NCBI RefSeq assembly: GCF_900182915.1
Contig: NZ_FXUG01000002.1
Location: 62,001 to 126,000, forward strand
Direction of reading: 5' to 3'
From: Neorhodopirellula lusitana
Lineage (GTDB): Bacteria; Planctomycetota; Planctomycetia; Pirellulales; Pirellulaceae
Length of the DNA: 64,000 bases
Numbering within the stretch: position 1 is the first letter of the stretch; each line of letters starts with the position of its first letter. The position numbers and the translations under genes are program-made. Shown piece by piece: positions 38,390 through 47,961 of the stretch. Below the pieces are notes generated by a model, which searched no databases, was not told the origin of the DNA, and saw nothing but the letters and a program-made list of their open reading frames with translations.

Positions 38390-39484
38390 TCAAAGGGAAC
38401 GTGCCATTCGAATCCGACACAGGCTATCGTCATTGGTGATGTACAACCAATCCTCTTTGTCATCGAAGGTGCAGTTGCTGGTGCGACCCTCGGTCAGTAG
38501 ACGTCCGATCAGCTTCCCGTCAGGCTGGATCACGTAGATACCGCCGGGACCGCTTACGAAAAGAGTACCCGTTGAATGCACGGCCATCCCGTCAGGAAGT
38601 CCGGGGTATTCCTTCATGAATGACGACGCGTTGAATAGCTCAACGAGTGGGCCAGTTTTGCCGTGATCGTTTAGTGCAATCTTGAATACGGCAGGTAGGC
38701 TCGGGTCGCTTTGGGCGACATAGAGGGTCTTCTGGTCAGGTGACAAGCCGATCCCATTGGGACGAGTGAGTTCCCCGGTTAGCAGCGTGATTTCACCGGT
38801 TGTCGAAAGCCGGTAGACGCCGAAGTGGTCGAGTTCTCGAGTTTTGTCTTTTTCACGTTCGGGAAGCCCGTATGGTGGGTCAGTGAAATAGAGATTGCCT
38901 TTGGAATCCAACACCAGATCGTTCGGGCTGTTCAGTCGTTTGCCTTGAAATGAGTCAACTAACGTCCGTTTGCCACCATGTGATTCCAAGACTGAAATTC
39001 GACGATCGCCGTGCTCGCATAAGCACAAGCGGCCTTGGTGATCGAGGGTCAAGCCGTTGCTGCCGGGTTCCAAACCGTAGTAATGAATTCCGGTGTAACC
39101 ACTTGGTTGCATGAACGGTTCGGTTCCACGTTCGGGTGTCCAGCGAAAGATGGTGTTGCGTGGGATGTCCGAGAACAACAAACAACCACTCGCTGAGTCG
39201 CAGCCATCTACTTGAGCATTCGCAGTCCCGTCCGATGCAGGAACCCACACGGGGCCCTCGCACCATGTGAATCCAGTCCCGATAACCTCGATCGATGCAT
39301 CCTTCTCAACCAATTGTTCCAAGGCATCATCCAGCGTTTCCACGCGACCCTTGGTTGGATAGGAGGTAGCGACTGGGCGTTCGCGACGGCTTGAGGATTC
39401 GGGGGCGTTTTGCGCGAACGTCAGCGGCGTTGTTGTGCAGGACACCAGCAACGCAATGACGAGGATCAAATTCCAATGACGCAT
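38390..39484 (-). CDS. Secreted SMP-30/gluconolactonase-like protein
   Basis: A predicted six-bladed beta-propeller lactonase with a signal peptide (residues about 1-25, LVIALLVSCTTTPLTFAQ), hence exported. Metal-site residues of the family are visible: Glu in WCEGPVW (about 73), Asn in SPNDLVLD, Asn in RPNGIGLS and Asp in PDGMAVHS. Gluconolactonase-type Ca2+-dependent lactone hydrolysis is likely, but the substrate is not identifiable. The 5' part of the long moaD frame overlaps its end, so the three genes may be one transcript. Confidence 0.85.
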   Translation of the reverse strand: MRHWNLILVIALLVSCTTTPLTFAQNAPESSSRRERPVATSYPTKGRVETLDDALEQLVEKDASIEVIGTGFTWCEGPVWVPASDGTANAQVDGCDSASGCLLFSDIPRNTIFRWTPERGTEPFMQPSGYTGIHYYGLEPGSNGLTLDHQGRLCLCEHGDRRISVLESHGGKRTLVDSFQGKRLNSPNDLVLDSKGNLYFTDPPYGLPEREKDKTRELDHFGVYRLSTTGEITLLTGELTRPNGIGLSPDQKTLYVAQSDPSLPAVFKIALNDHGKTGPLVELFNASSFMKEYPGLPDGMAVHSTGTLFVSGPGGIYVIQPDGKLIGRLLTEGRTSNCTFDDKEDWLYITNDDSLCRIRMARSL

Positions 39485-39532
39485 GTTTTTAAGCTCGTGA
39501 GGAAAGCTGTGTTCAAGAAGATGGGGTTGAGA

Positions 39533-42160
39533 CTAATAGCGAATGTCGCCACGACGAAGGCGGGCTTCCCACTTTTTGATATCCGCACGACGCGTGTTGG
39601 CGTTTTCTTGGTCGGCCCGGTAGCCCAAGTCGCTGCCTACGATCGCTTTTAGATTTTCGATCGCTAGCACACGGACTGGCATCGAAGCGGAGTCAAGATA
39701 TTCAACCAGTTTTGCGTCGCCGCCATTGGCAAGTTCATCTTGGGTGTAACCGACTAACAGTTTGAACAGTCCGTCACTATCGGCCAATTCGGCTCGCTTG
39801 ATCGCGTTCTGGATGGTTGCCGCGGTCGTCGCACTGGAAGCCATTTGCTGACGCAGCATTTGGAAGTGTTCGGTCCAAAACAAACGTTGGCGTGGGCGAC
39901 TGAGGATGCCGTCCTTGCCGAAATACACATCCGCGCGGCCTAGCAACAGCAGTGTTTCGCCGGCCAAAGCAGCGACCTCGACGCGACGGAACTCCATGGC
40001 TTCACGGAGCGATTTCTCCAACGAGTCGTCATCGATGAACGACAGCAAGCCTGATCGGGCTGAGTCCGCTTTGAGGTCCTTTTCGTTGCCTGCATCAATC
40101 CAGGTCGGCAGCATGTCGACTTTCGTGATTGCAAGTGGTTGGCTTCCTTGGCCTTGCCACTGGGTACCGGTTTCCAAGGTTGCCGAGCCTTCGTTGACGG
40201 CGGATGCATCAGCCGAAGTCAACTGGGATTCGATGGTGGCTTGGCCTTGGACCGCGATCACGGTGTAGATCGCACGCCGATTGTTCGGTTGCAGGGGATC
40301 GATACCCGATGGGCGAATGTGAGCAAGTTCAACCGCCAATACGGTTTGGGCGTCGGGCATCACAATCTTCAAAAGCCTTGGCCCCAGTTGAAGCATCGTG
40401 GTGACAGCGGGTTGGGTTGACGCGAGCAACAGTCGACCATCGATGACTTCGGTAAGCACCGAACCCGAGGAATCAAGCGACAAGGTTGCCTGGGTTGGTC
40501 CAGCGAGTGTCCATTCCAGTCCGTCGGGGTTGGTGAGGACCGATCGGTACAGCGCGGGAGCGATGATGTTTTGGCCCGAGACAATCGCCGGTTGCTTGTT
40601 CGCTGGCGGTGTATCAGCAGGTGCGTTTTCGTCATCGCCGTTGGTAGCATTAACTGTCTGCAGTCGGTTCCACCCATTGGGGCCGAGTGCCAAGACGAGT
40701 GACTCGTTGCTGACCAATTGTGCCACCACGGATGTGCGGTCAGCTGGTGGGGCGTCTGCAGCAACATCTCCAGGGACGTCGTCGGTTGGCAGGATTGGTT
40801 CCGCCGTTGAGTTTTCAGAACCTTCCGAATCGTCGGCGACATCCGTCATGGCCGGCGTGCTGGTTTCCGGCATATCGGTGGCATTGCCGGCGGTCGGCCC
40901 CGGTTCGGAAATTGAATCCGTGTCCGGTGTCATGGTTTCGCTGCTGGGGACGCTAGCGGGATCGTTCGGCAGGCTTGGTGATTCGGCTGCTAGGTTCGCC
41001 GAATCGTTGGGATCGGTACCCGTCAAACCCGGCTCGGTCATCTCGGCATCGGGCATCGTGGGTTCGCTTGAGGCGTCGGAGCTTTCTGGCGACTCAAGGT
41101 CGCTTGCTGCAGCAACGGTTTCGCCGGATGGAGTCTCGTTGTCGGAACTGTCTACCGGTTCATCCCCGATCGCCTCGGATGTGGTTTCGGGATCCGGTGA
41201 GTCGACGACAATGGATGTCGGCCCGTTGTCGATCTCTTCCAAGGCAACCGCGCCAACTTGACGCGAGTTCCGTTTGGTTAGCGGTGCGAAAATTTGGCCC
41301 AAGGCGTAAAGCACGACGCCTGCCATCGCCAAAGTGACCAGCCACGGGGCAATTCGCGAAGGACGAATGTTGCCGCCATAATGACCTTTTCGCTCCAGCA
41401 TCGCCCGCGTGGTTCTCGCGACGATCTGGGCTTCACTTTGTGATTCGCCGTCGCCAACGTCGGCTCCCTGTCGCAGTCGAGCCGGCGCGTTGGTGACGCC
41501 CGAATCATCAGGGCCGACTGGTCGAACCACCGTCGGTTGACTGTCGATTCCGCTCATTCCGGGAAGGCCGCCGGCGGTGGGGATGCCGGTTTCGAGCGAA
41601 TCGAGCCCCAGCGATTCGGTGGAAGCATCGCTGCCAGGAAAATCGAGCGATGAAAATGAGTCCTCTTGGGGCGTGTCTGCGACCGGCTGACCAGTTGCCA
41701 GTGAGGTGTTGGCCCGCTTGGCGGCTCGGACGTCGGGTGCCGGCTGGTTTTGGCGTTCCATCGCCTGTAACGCGTCACTGAGTGGCAGGTCGTAAATTCG
41801 CTGTCGCAACGCGTCGTTGACCTGCGCGGGTTGTCCCAGCACGACGGTCAGGATTTGGTGGCAGGCGGCCGCTTCGGCCAGCGAGATGTCGGATTCCAGA
41901 CACAAACGCTCGATTTCTGCGATCTGTTCTGGGGCCAACGTGCTGTCGAGATACTCGCTCATCACGTTCGCGTTCTCTAGCGGACCAATCGCGTCGGGGC
42001 TCAGAACGCCAATTTGTCGATGGTCGACGCTGTTGCGGATCCGGGCGATGAGCTCGGTCGCCAGCCCGCTTTCTTCGATTTTTGCCTGCAAAATCTGGGT
42101 GTCTTCCTCTTCCAGCATGTCGTCGAGGTAGGCCAGCAGGGTTCGCAGAGTCAGACGCAT
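39533..42160 (-). CDS. Anti-sigma-factor-like membrane protein of planctomycete type
   Basis: Function unknown. The N-terminal 120 residues contain two helical blocks (LLAYLDDMLEEED and MSEYLDSTLAPEQ) resembling the cytoplasmic domain of zinc-finger-type anti-sigma factors, but without Cys/His ligands. A single transmembrane helix (about 273-293, IAPWLVTLAMAGVVLYALG) follows. Next comes a stretch of about 180 residues very rich in Asp, Glu, Ser, Thr and Pro, and then a predicted extracytoplasmic domain of about 400 residues that includes beta-rich and helical parts. The layout suggests signalling across the membrane. No sigma-factor gene is adjacent. Confidence 0.65.
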   Translation of the reverse strand: MRLTLRTLLAYLDDMLEEEDTQILQAKIEESGLATELIARIRNSVDHRQIGVLSPDAIGPLENANVMSEYLDSTLAPEQIAEIERLCLESDISLAEAAACHQILTVVLGQPAQVNDALRQRIYDLPLSDALQAMERQNQPAPDVRAAKRANTSLATGQPVADTPQEDSFSSLDFPGSDASTESLGLDSLETGIPTAGGLPGMSGIDSQPTVVRPVGPDDSGVTNAPARLRQGADVGDGESQSEAQIVARTTRAMLERKGHYGGNIRPSRIAPWLVTLAMAGVVLYALGQIFAPLTKRNSRQVGAVALEEIDNGPTSIVVDSPDPETTSEAIGDEPVDSSDNETPSGETVAAASDLESPESSDASSEPTMPDAEMTEPGLTGTDPNDSANLAAESPSLPNDPASVPSSETMTPDTDSISEPGPTAGNATDMPETSTPAMTDVADDSEGSENSTAEPILPTDDVPGDVAADAPPADRTSVVAQLVSNESLVLALGPNGWNRLQTVNATNGDDENAPADTPPANKQPAIVSGQNIIAPALYRSVLTNPDGLEWTLAGPTQATLSLDSSGSVLTEVIDGRLLLASTQPAVTTMLQLGPRLLKIVMPDAQTVLAVELAHIRPSGIDPLQPNNRRAIYTVIAVQGQATIESQLTSADASAVNEGSATLETGTQWQGQGSQPLAITKVDMLPTWIDAGNEKDLKADSARSGLLSFIDDDSLEKSLREAMEFRRVEVAALAGETLLLLGRADVYFGKDGILSRPRQRLFWTEHFQMLRQQMASSATTAATIQNAIKRAELADSDGLFKLLVGYTQDELANGGDAKLVEYLDSASMPVRVLAIENLKAIVGSDLGYRADQENANTRRADIKKWEARLRRGDIRY

Positions 42161-42409
42161 CGGAGATCTCGCACAGCTTGGGCAGTGAATCGAAGAAGGA
42201 GGGCTATCTGTACTAGTGACGTCGCCGGCCTGTTTTCGTGCAAGAAAACCGAAAAAATCACCTAGCTTGCCGTTTCGCTCCCAACCGGCCCCTCGTCACC
42301 CGTCTTGGCTGGCGTCATGATGTCGGGTTCAATTTAGCGCCCGCCATTTTGAGGTCCACCGAGTTTGGGCCGTTTGGGCCCCGTTTCCGCTCTCTTTCCG
42401 TGCTTTCTG

Positions 42410-43480
42410 ATGGCCGCGACCTACAAAGACGCCGGAGTCGATCTCGACGTTTACGCTGAATCCATGAGCCGCCTACCGCGACACATGCACCGCACATTCA
42501 GCCCCCGAGTCATGCGCAGCGACGGGGGGTTTGCTGGGCTCTTCAAGCTCGATTTCGGTGGCAAGCTCTTCGCTCGAAATTACGAAGATCCGGTTCTGGT
42601 TAGCGGTACCGATGGCGTCGGCACCAAACTCGTGCTCGCTCAGTCACTCAACCTGCATGACACCGTCGGCATCGATTTGGTCGCGATGTGTGTCAACGAC
42701 CTGATTTGCACCGGTGCTGAGCCGCTGTTCTTCTTGGATTACGTTGCGATGGGACGTGACGATCCAGCGCGACTGGAACGTATCGTGTCTGGAATTAGCG
42801 ACGGCTGCGTCGAAGGCGACATGGCACTTCTGGGCGGTGAAACTGCAATCATGCCCGACATGTACGGCACCGACGATTACGACTTGGCCGGATTCGCGGT
42901 TGGTGTCGTCGAACGGAAGCGGCTGATTGACGGCAAGCAAATTGCCGAAGGCGATGTCGTGTTGGGCTTGTCCGCTTCGGGCGTTCACAGCAACGGTTTC
43001 TCGCTGCTACGAAAAGTCGTGAAGGATGCCGGGCTAACTTGGGAAGATCGTCCCGAAGATTTGTCACCCCAATGTGGCGACGCCACGTTGGGCGAGATTT
43101 GTCTTACACCAACTCGCATTTATGTTTCGGCCATCCGTACGATCCAGTCGCACTACCGCGTTAAGCAAGTTTTGCATGGCGTTGCCCACATCACCGGTGG
43201 CGGTATTCAGGAAAACCTGGACCGCATCCTGCCCAAGAATGTGGACGCGGCGATCGACCCCAAATCTTGGACTCCCAATCCGATCTTCGGTTGGTTGACC
43301 GAACGAGGCGGCGTTGAGGAATCCGAAATGCGGCGTGTCTTCAACATGGGCATTGGCATGGCCTTGGTCGTCAACGAGTACTACGCCGCCAATATTACCG
43401 CCCAAATGGAATCGCTTGGTATCGAGTGTCGCCAAATTGGCAACATCACCAGCGGTACCGGCAAGGTGAATTACACCTAG
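42410..43480 (+). CDS. purM: Phosphoribosylformylglycinamidine cyclo-ligase (AIR synthetase)
   Basis: Catalyses the fifth step of de novo purine synthesis, the ATP-dependent ring closure of FGAM to AIR. Typical motifs are [10 protein letters not shown] at the N-terminus, DGVGTKL, MCVNDL, GGETA, the GVHSNGFSL segment and [14 protein letters not shown] 42410 gives MAATYKDAG and 356 residues; the frame is open 15 codons further upstream without support. The gene stands alone, divergent from the anti-sigma-like gene. Confidence 0.97.
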   Translation: MAATYKDAGVDLDVYAESMSRLPRHMHRTFSPRVMRSDGGFAGLFKLDFGGKLFARNYEDPVLVSGTDGVGTKLVLAQSLNLHDTVGIDLVAMCVNDLICTGAEPLFFLDYVAMGRDDPARLERIVSGISDGCVEGDMALLGGETAIMPDMYGTDDYDLAGFAVGVVERKRLIDGKQIAEGDVVLGLSASGVHSNGFSLLRKVVKDAGLTWEDRPEDLSPQCGDATLGEICLTPTRIYVSAIRTIQSHYRVKQVLHGVAHITGGGIQENLDRILPKNVDAAIDPKSWTPNPIFGWLTERGGVEESEMRRVFNMGIGMALVVNEYYAANITAQMESLGIECRQIGNITSGTGKVNYT

Positions 43481-43858
43481 ACCCGATTGCTTGTTTGACC
43501 ATCGTCCGCTTTCAATTTTTCGATTGACCGTAGTAGTTCAGGTTGCGAGCTATTGATTCCCCACAAGTGCTTTTTTCTGGTTGGGCAACTTCAGTTTGCA
43601 CGTGAGCGAAGCCGTTCACTCGCTTTGCGAGAGTAGAACGAATGTCCTCAATCGTTTAGGAGCCTGACCGTGAGAATCTCGAGCGATTCGGGCAATCTCT
43701 CTACAGCCTGATTACCAAAATGATGGGTGATCAACAGGAGACTGCGAGTTCCATCGATGCGTTAACGCAAACGGACTCGTTGCCTCGTCCACTGCCTTGT
43801 TCTTGCCGAGTATTCAGTGGAGTTTGCTGCTCGATCGACGGTCTGCGTTTGGGCCTGT
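43481..43858. other. Intergenic region after purM
   Basis: A convergent gap of about 380 bases. It contains a small CTCGC/GCGAG hairpin near 43619-43632 and an open stretch on the plus strand from about 43662 (reading ENLERFGQSLYSLI) that lacks a start codon or family match. It may be a gene remnant or chance. Nothing else is seen. Confidence 0.35.
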
Positions 43859-45163
43859 TTAGTTGTAGAGAAAGCGTTGTTTGAACCAACGCATCGCCCA
43901 TAGCATCACGCCGAGCAAGACCAGCATCATGGCGCTGAACCAGAACAGGGTGCTGCCCATGATCGCGATCGTGATGCGGAAGCTTTGGTTGTAAACGCGA
44001 TCCCACCACAAAACCGTTAACGCCGTGCCAGCACAGAGGTACGGGCCAAACGGAGTTTGATGGTCGCGGGTGATGATGTATCGCACGAGTACAATCACGA
44101 TCGCAGCGAGCGGTGCCAAGAAGAAGGCGATGATCGATCCTTGCCAACCTATGAAGCTGCCCACCATTGCCATCAGGGTCACGTCGCCGAAGCCCATCGC
44201 TTCCATCTGCATCGCCCAGCTGCCGACCAGACGCACGGCCCAGATAATGCCACCACCGACGGCCAGCCCGATTAACGACGACAGCATGCCCAACCAGTGG
44301 GTGCCGCCGATTTGGTGGACGGCAATCACTCCGATCACTCCAGTCGCCCAAATCGCGGCCAGCACTTTCCAGCTGGAATGACGGGTTAGCCGGGCCATGA
44401 AATACTCAAACGCTTTGGTCCATCCATGTCGCAAGATCACGCGACGGTCCGCCAACGCAAAACACCAAGTGGTCCAAATCAGCAGTCCGATCGCCAGCCC
44501 GCCGCCGGTCATCCACCAAGGCGACAGAGCGAGTGGGTGCTGGAAGGTGACCGGTGCCACCGCGGCAGGAAGTTCGCCGGGGATGAACACATAGGGTGTG
44601 ATCGAGGCGAGCACGATCCCGAAGATTGTTCCGGGAATCGTGATGACGTCGGGGATGGTGCGCTCATCAAAGTCAATGAACGTGGCCGCCGTCATCAACG
44701 TCAACAAGATGGCGTGGAAGAAGAATACCAACGCCATCCACGGTCGACATGCAGCAATCGTGCCTGCAGCGGTGGACTCGGGAAACAAATAGCCAGTCAG
44801 CCAGGCTTCGTGCATCCAAAGAAACGCGAACACCAATGACAGTTCAATTAGCAGTGGACGGATCCAGAATCCTCGCCCAAAGAGCTCCGATTCCCGGCTC
44901 AGTCGCAGCCACCCGAGCACAGGAACACGATCAAGGAATCGACGCGGGGGAAGGCTGGCGGCAACCTTTTGCTGATCTTCATCAAGCGGCCAATCGGCGA
45001 TCTTCACCCAAGGTGAGATCGGTCGCGGTTCCCAGCAAAGGGTGGTGATCACAAAGTTGGCAATGGCTCCAGCCACCAAGCCAAACACGACCAACAAAGT
45101 GGTGCTGGCGGCGATGGGCAGGTTCAACCAAGCTTGGACGGGAGCGTCAAGAATTCCGAGCAT
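43859..45163 (-). CDS. Prepilin peptidase (A24 family)
   Basis: A membrane aspartyl protease that would cleave type IV pilin or type II secretion pseudopilin leaders. The two catalytic Asp motifs are present in the right setting: FIDFDERTIPD around residue 175 and GFGDVTL around residue 330. The cytoplasmic loop after the first helix follows the family outline (FLDRVPVLGWL) but lacks all four Cys residues of the zinc site. There are about eight hydrophobic helices, and a longer N-terminal loop than in PilD. No pilin or secretion gene is adjacent. Confidence 0.85.
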   Translation of the reverse strand: MLGILDAPVQAWLNLPIAASTTLLVVFGLVAGAIANFVITTLCWEPRPISPWVKIADWPLDEDQQKVAASLPPRRFLDRVPVLGWLRLSRESELFGRGFWIRPLLIELSLVFAFLWMHEAWLTGYLFPESTAAGTIAACRPWMALVFFFHAILLTLMTAATFIDFDERTIPDVITIPGTIFGIVLASITPYVFIPGELPAAVAPVTFQHPLALSPWWMTGGGLAIGLLIWTTWCFALADRRVILRHGWTKAFEYFMARLTRHSSWKVLAAIWATGVIGVIAVHQIGGTHWLGMLSSLIGLAVGGGIIWAVRLVGSWAMQMEAMGFGDVTLMAMVGSFIGWQGSIIAFFLAPLAAIVIVLVRYIITRDHQTPFGPYLCAGTALTVLWWDRVYNQSFRITIAIMGSTLFWFSAMMLVLLGVMLWAMRWFKQRFLYN

Positions 45164-45328
45164 GCATGCGACCGTGAACGAGACAGGATATCGGGGGCCA
45201 AGCCTAACGGTTTGCTCACCATTTCGCCATGATCCTGAAAGGTCTCGCTAAGTTACTGAAAGACGCAAGGCTTCCGGGTACCCTGTGTGTCTACACTCAA
45301 TGTCCATCTGTGCTTCGAAGCTTTTGCC

Positions 45329-46327
45329 ATGTCGATCCGTCCGAACCGTCGTCAGTTCGCCCGCGCTTGTGGGCTCGGGATACTTGCCACCGGAGCGGTC
45401 TCGACACCTCTGGTTTGGAACCCAACTTGGGTGCATGCGGGAACCGGTGTTGAATCAACTGCGGTACCGCCCATTGCGCTGAACACCAGCACGTTGCGTG
45501 GGCACCAGCTTTCCGTTCCGGATCAAGTCCAGGTCGTGGCGGATGCTGGCTACGACGGCATCGAGCCATGGATCCGCGATCTGCGGCAATTTGTAGATGG
45601 TGGCGGCAAGCTAACCGATCTAAAGAAGCAGCTTGATGATGCCGGTTTGCAAATGTCCGGCGCGATCGGGTTCGCAAAATGGATCGTGGAAGATCCTCAA
45701 CAACGCGCCGCGGGCCTAGAAGAGGCTCGGCGAGACATGGCAATGGTCCGCGAGTTGGGTGGCGTGCGAATGGCGGCGCCACCAATCGGGGCTCACAACG
45801 CTGATGCGATTGGTGGAAACGGAGGTCTGGATCTCAACACGGTGGCGTCCCGCTATCGAGCGCTTTTGGAAGTGGGTAAAGAGATGGGAGTCACGCCCCT
45901 GTTGGAACTTTGGGGCTTCTCACCGACGCTGAGCCAGTTGAGTGAACTGGCGTATGTCAGTACCGCCGCGAAGCATCCTGATGCAGCTGTGCTTCCTGAC
46001 TTCTATCACATCTATAAAGGCGGCAACGACATGGTCTCGCTCGGCATGATCGAAGCCTCACGCATGCCGCTTTTTCATATCAACGACTATCCCGCTGAGC
46101 CGCCGATCGCTGAAATTGCAGACCGCGATCGGGTGTTTCCTGGCGATGGTGTTTGCCCATTGGTCGAAACGATTGCGATGTTACTTCGCAACGGTTTTGC
46201 AGGCACGTTTTCGCTGGAGTTGTTCAATCCTGAATACTGGAAACGCCCGGCGGCCGAGGTCGCTTCGGAGGGGTACCAAAAATCAAAACGAGTGATCGAT
46301 CAGGCCATCGCGATGGCAAACCACTAA
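45329..46327 (+). CDS. Tat-exported sugar phosphate isomerase/epimerase-like protein
   Basis: A TIM-barrel protein of the xylose-isomerase-like (AP endonuclease 2) family, about 332 residues from ATG 45329. The N-terminus carries a Tat-type signal (NRRQFARACGLGILATGAV), so it is expected outside the cytoplasm. Features of the barrel are VADAGYDGIEPW, LLELWGFSP with a metal-ligand Glu, LPDFYHIYKGG, PLFHINDYP and FSLELFNPEYW. An upstream in-frame ATG at 45287 would put 14 residues before the twin-arginine motif. Substrate unknown. Confidence 0.82.
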   Translation: MSIRPNRRQFARACGLGILATGAVSTPLVWNPTWVHAGTGVESTAVPPIALNTSTLRGHQLSVPDQVQVVADAGYDGIEPWIRDLRQFVDGGGKLTDLKKQLDDAGLQMSGAIGFAKWIVEDPQQRAAGLEEARRDMAMVRELGGVRMAAPPIGAHNADAIGGNGGLDLNTVASRYRALLEVGKEMGVTPLLELWGFSPTLSQLSELAYVSTAAKHPDAAVLPDFYHIYKGGNDMVSLGMIEASRMPLFHINDYPAEPPIAEIADRDRVFPGDGVCPLVETIAMLLRNGFAGTFSLELFNPEYWKRPAAEVASEGYQKSKRVIDQAIAMANH

Positions 46328-46338
46328 GCCCGCGGGTG

Positions 46339-47688
46339 TTACTGTTTTCGCTTTGCTTCCCAGTAACCAGCATACTCCATCACCGTGAGGCGGCCATCGC
46401 CATCGGCGTCGGCAGCGGCGGGCGACAGCAACATCGACTTCCATTCAGTCTCGATCAGTGCCCCGTCTTCGTCCTTATCATATCGCTGAATAATGTTGCG
46501 AGCATAAGCGATCATCTTCTCACTCGGCTCGACCGGACCGGTATCGGCAGACGATTCGCTGGCGCGAGGCTTGTTGGTTTCGGGGCGAACGCCTCTTGGA
46601 GCCGTGCTGGCGATCAGGCCGCGGTTGGATCCCGATTGAGCTTCAGCCGTTGTGATGACACCGTCGCCGTTGCCGTCCCAACTGTAAAACTCCGCGATCC
46701 GAGACGAGGTCCAATCCGATGTGTACTCACTCATCGATACCTGCCCGTCGGCATTCAAGTCTCGTTCATTAAAGAAGCGTGGCAGACCTTCGGCAGATGG
46801 GGCAGCGTAAACGCGGTAGGAACGCCGGCCTTCGAAGTCCTCCAGGACGGGTTCATCGGAATCATCTCGTCCGCGACGCCGATCCCTGTCATTGTTCGAT
46901 GCCGATTTTTGAGCTTCCTCGCGATTTCGGCGGACAGACTGGCGTGTCGCAAGTTCATCCGCAGAGAGCTTGCGATCTTTGTTGCGATCAAAGTCCAACG
47001 GGTTGCCCCAAAAGGTGCCTCGTTTGAGTTCTCCTTCGTCCAGTTGCCCGTCTCGGTTGCGGTCATAGCGTCGAAGGACTTCGGCGGCTTTCTCGCGATC
47101 TTCGTCTTCGACGGGAACCAGTGAGATTTCGCCTGCGGGGCCAAATCCTGGAACGCCGATTACGGGTTCATCGATCCCGAATCCAGGCACCAGCAACTCG
47201 AGCATGTCGGATTCGTCATCGTTGCTGGATCGGTTGCGGTCATCATCCCGGCCACGGTCGCCTCCTTGCCCTCGCATTTTGTCAAAAGCCTCGGTGACTC
47301 GGGACAGCGGAATGGATTGCCCGGCCTTGATTTTGGGGTCGATGGATTCCAATCGTCGGATCATGCCGCCAGCGGGTCCCTCTTGTTCATCGGGGTCGAT
47401 TTTTCCGTTTCCGTTGCGATCCAGTCGAGACAGGAAGCTGGAGGCATCAAAGCCGCCGCCTGGTCCCCCGCGTCCACGATCGCCGCCACGGTCTCCGCCT
47501 CGATCACCACCACGATCGCCTCCGCGACCACCGCGGTCGCCACCTCGATCTCCACCGCGATCACCGCCCCGGTCTCCTCCACGGTCTCCGCCTCTCTCGC
47601 CACCTCGGTCCCCACCGCCTCGCTGGGCCATGGCGGTAGGCGTGAACGCAGCAATCGTAATCAATAGAAGGGTTTTTGAGAAATTCAT
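46339..47688 (-). CDS. Secreted EF-hand protein with RGGD-repeat region
   Basis: A signal peptide (residues 1-21, ending MAQ) is followed by a low-complexity region (about 22-75) of repeated RGGDRGG units. About seven EF-hand-like calcium-binding loops are spread over the rest: DRNGNGKIDPDE, DRNRDGQLDEGE, DRNKDRKLSADE, DLNADGQVSMSE, DGNGDGVITTAE, DKDEDGALIETE and DADGDGRLTVME. Most have acidic residues at loop positions 1, 3, 5 and 12. It is predicted to be exported and to bind Ca2+. No catalytic domain is seen. Its stop is 11 bases from the convergent isomerase-like gene. Confidence 0.85.
   Translation of the reverse strand: MNFSKTLLLITIAAFTPTAMAQRGGGDRGGERGGDRGGDRGGDRGGDRGGDRGGRGGDRGGDRGGDRGGDRGRGGPGGGFDASSFLSRLDRNGNGKIDPDEQEGPAGGMIRRLESIDPKIKAGQSIPLSRVTEAFDKMRGQGGDRGRDDDRNRSSNDDESDMLELLVPGFGIDEPVIGVPGFGPAGEISLVPVEDEDREKAAEVLRRYDRNRDGQLDEGELKRGTFWGNPLDFDRNKDRKLSADELATRQSVRRNREEAQKSASNNDRDRRRGRDDSDEPVLEDFEGRRSYRVYAAPSAEGLPRFFNERDLNADGQVSMSEYTSDWTSSRIAEFYSWDGNGDGVITTAEAQSGSNRGLIASTAPRGVRPETNKPRASESSADTGPVEPSEKMIAYARNIIQRYDKDEDGALIETEWKSMLLSPAAADADGDGRLTVMEYAGYWEAKRKQ
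47473..47625. repeat. Tandem low-complexity repeat encoding RGGD units
   Basis: Short units of about 9-12 bases recur in this stretch (on the plus strand CGATCGCC, GGTCTCCGCCT and related). They encode the Arg-Gly-Gly-Asp tract of the EF-hand protein. Mixed codons show it is not a fresh slippage array. Confidence 0.7.
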
Positions 47689-47961
47689 GCTTGGAGCCGT
47701 TGAGGAGATTCTGATCGTTTCTAGCTATAAAACACCGCAAAGTCCCGCCGGTTTCGCTGCCGAGTGATTGCTAGAGCCTTCATCTTAGTCAGCCGTCTGA
47801 GTTTCACGCTCCCGGTTCTTTCAAGCTTTCGTGCTGCAAGTTGGCTGGCGAACCGAAATTGAGGCCTAACCGAGGTTTAACCGATCACCCACAAATGGTT
47901 ATCCTTTCGTATACCTCTTCGATTTTCGAAATTTTTCCTTCCCGATTTTGCCCTTCTTGCC

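Noticed and set aside
40398-41261. Long plus-strand frame inside the anti-sigma-like gene
   Set aside because: It is the antisense of the Asp/Ser/Thr-rich stalk; no domain or start signal supports it.
47204-47767. Plus-strand open frame with Pro/Arg/Ser repeats
   Set aside because: It is the antisense of the RGGD tract in the EF-hand protein, which has a signal peptide and EF-hand motifs.
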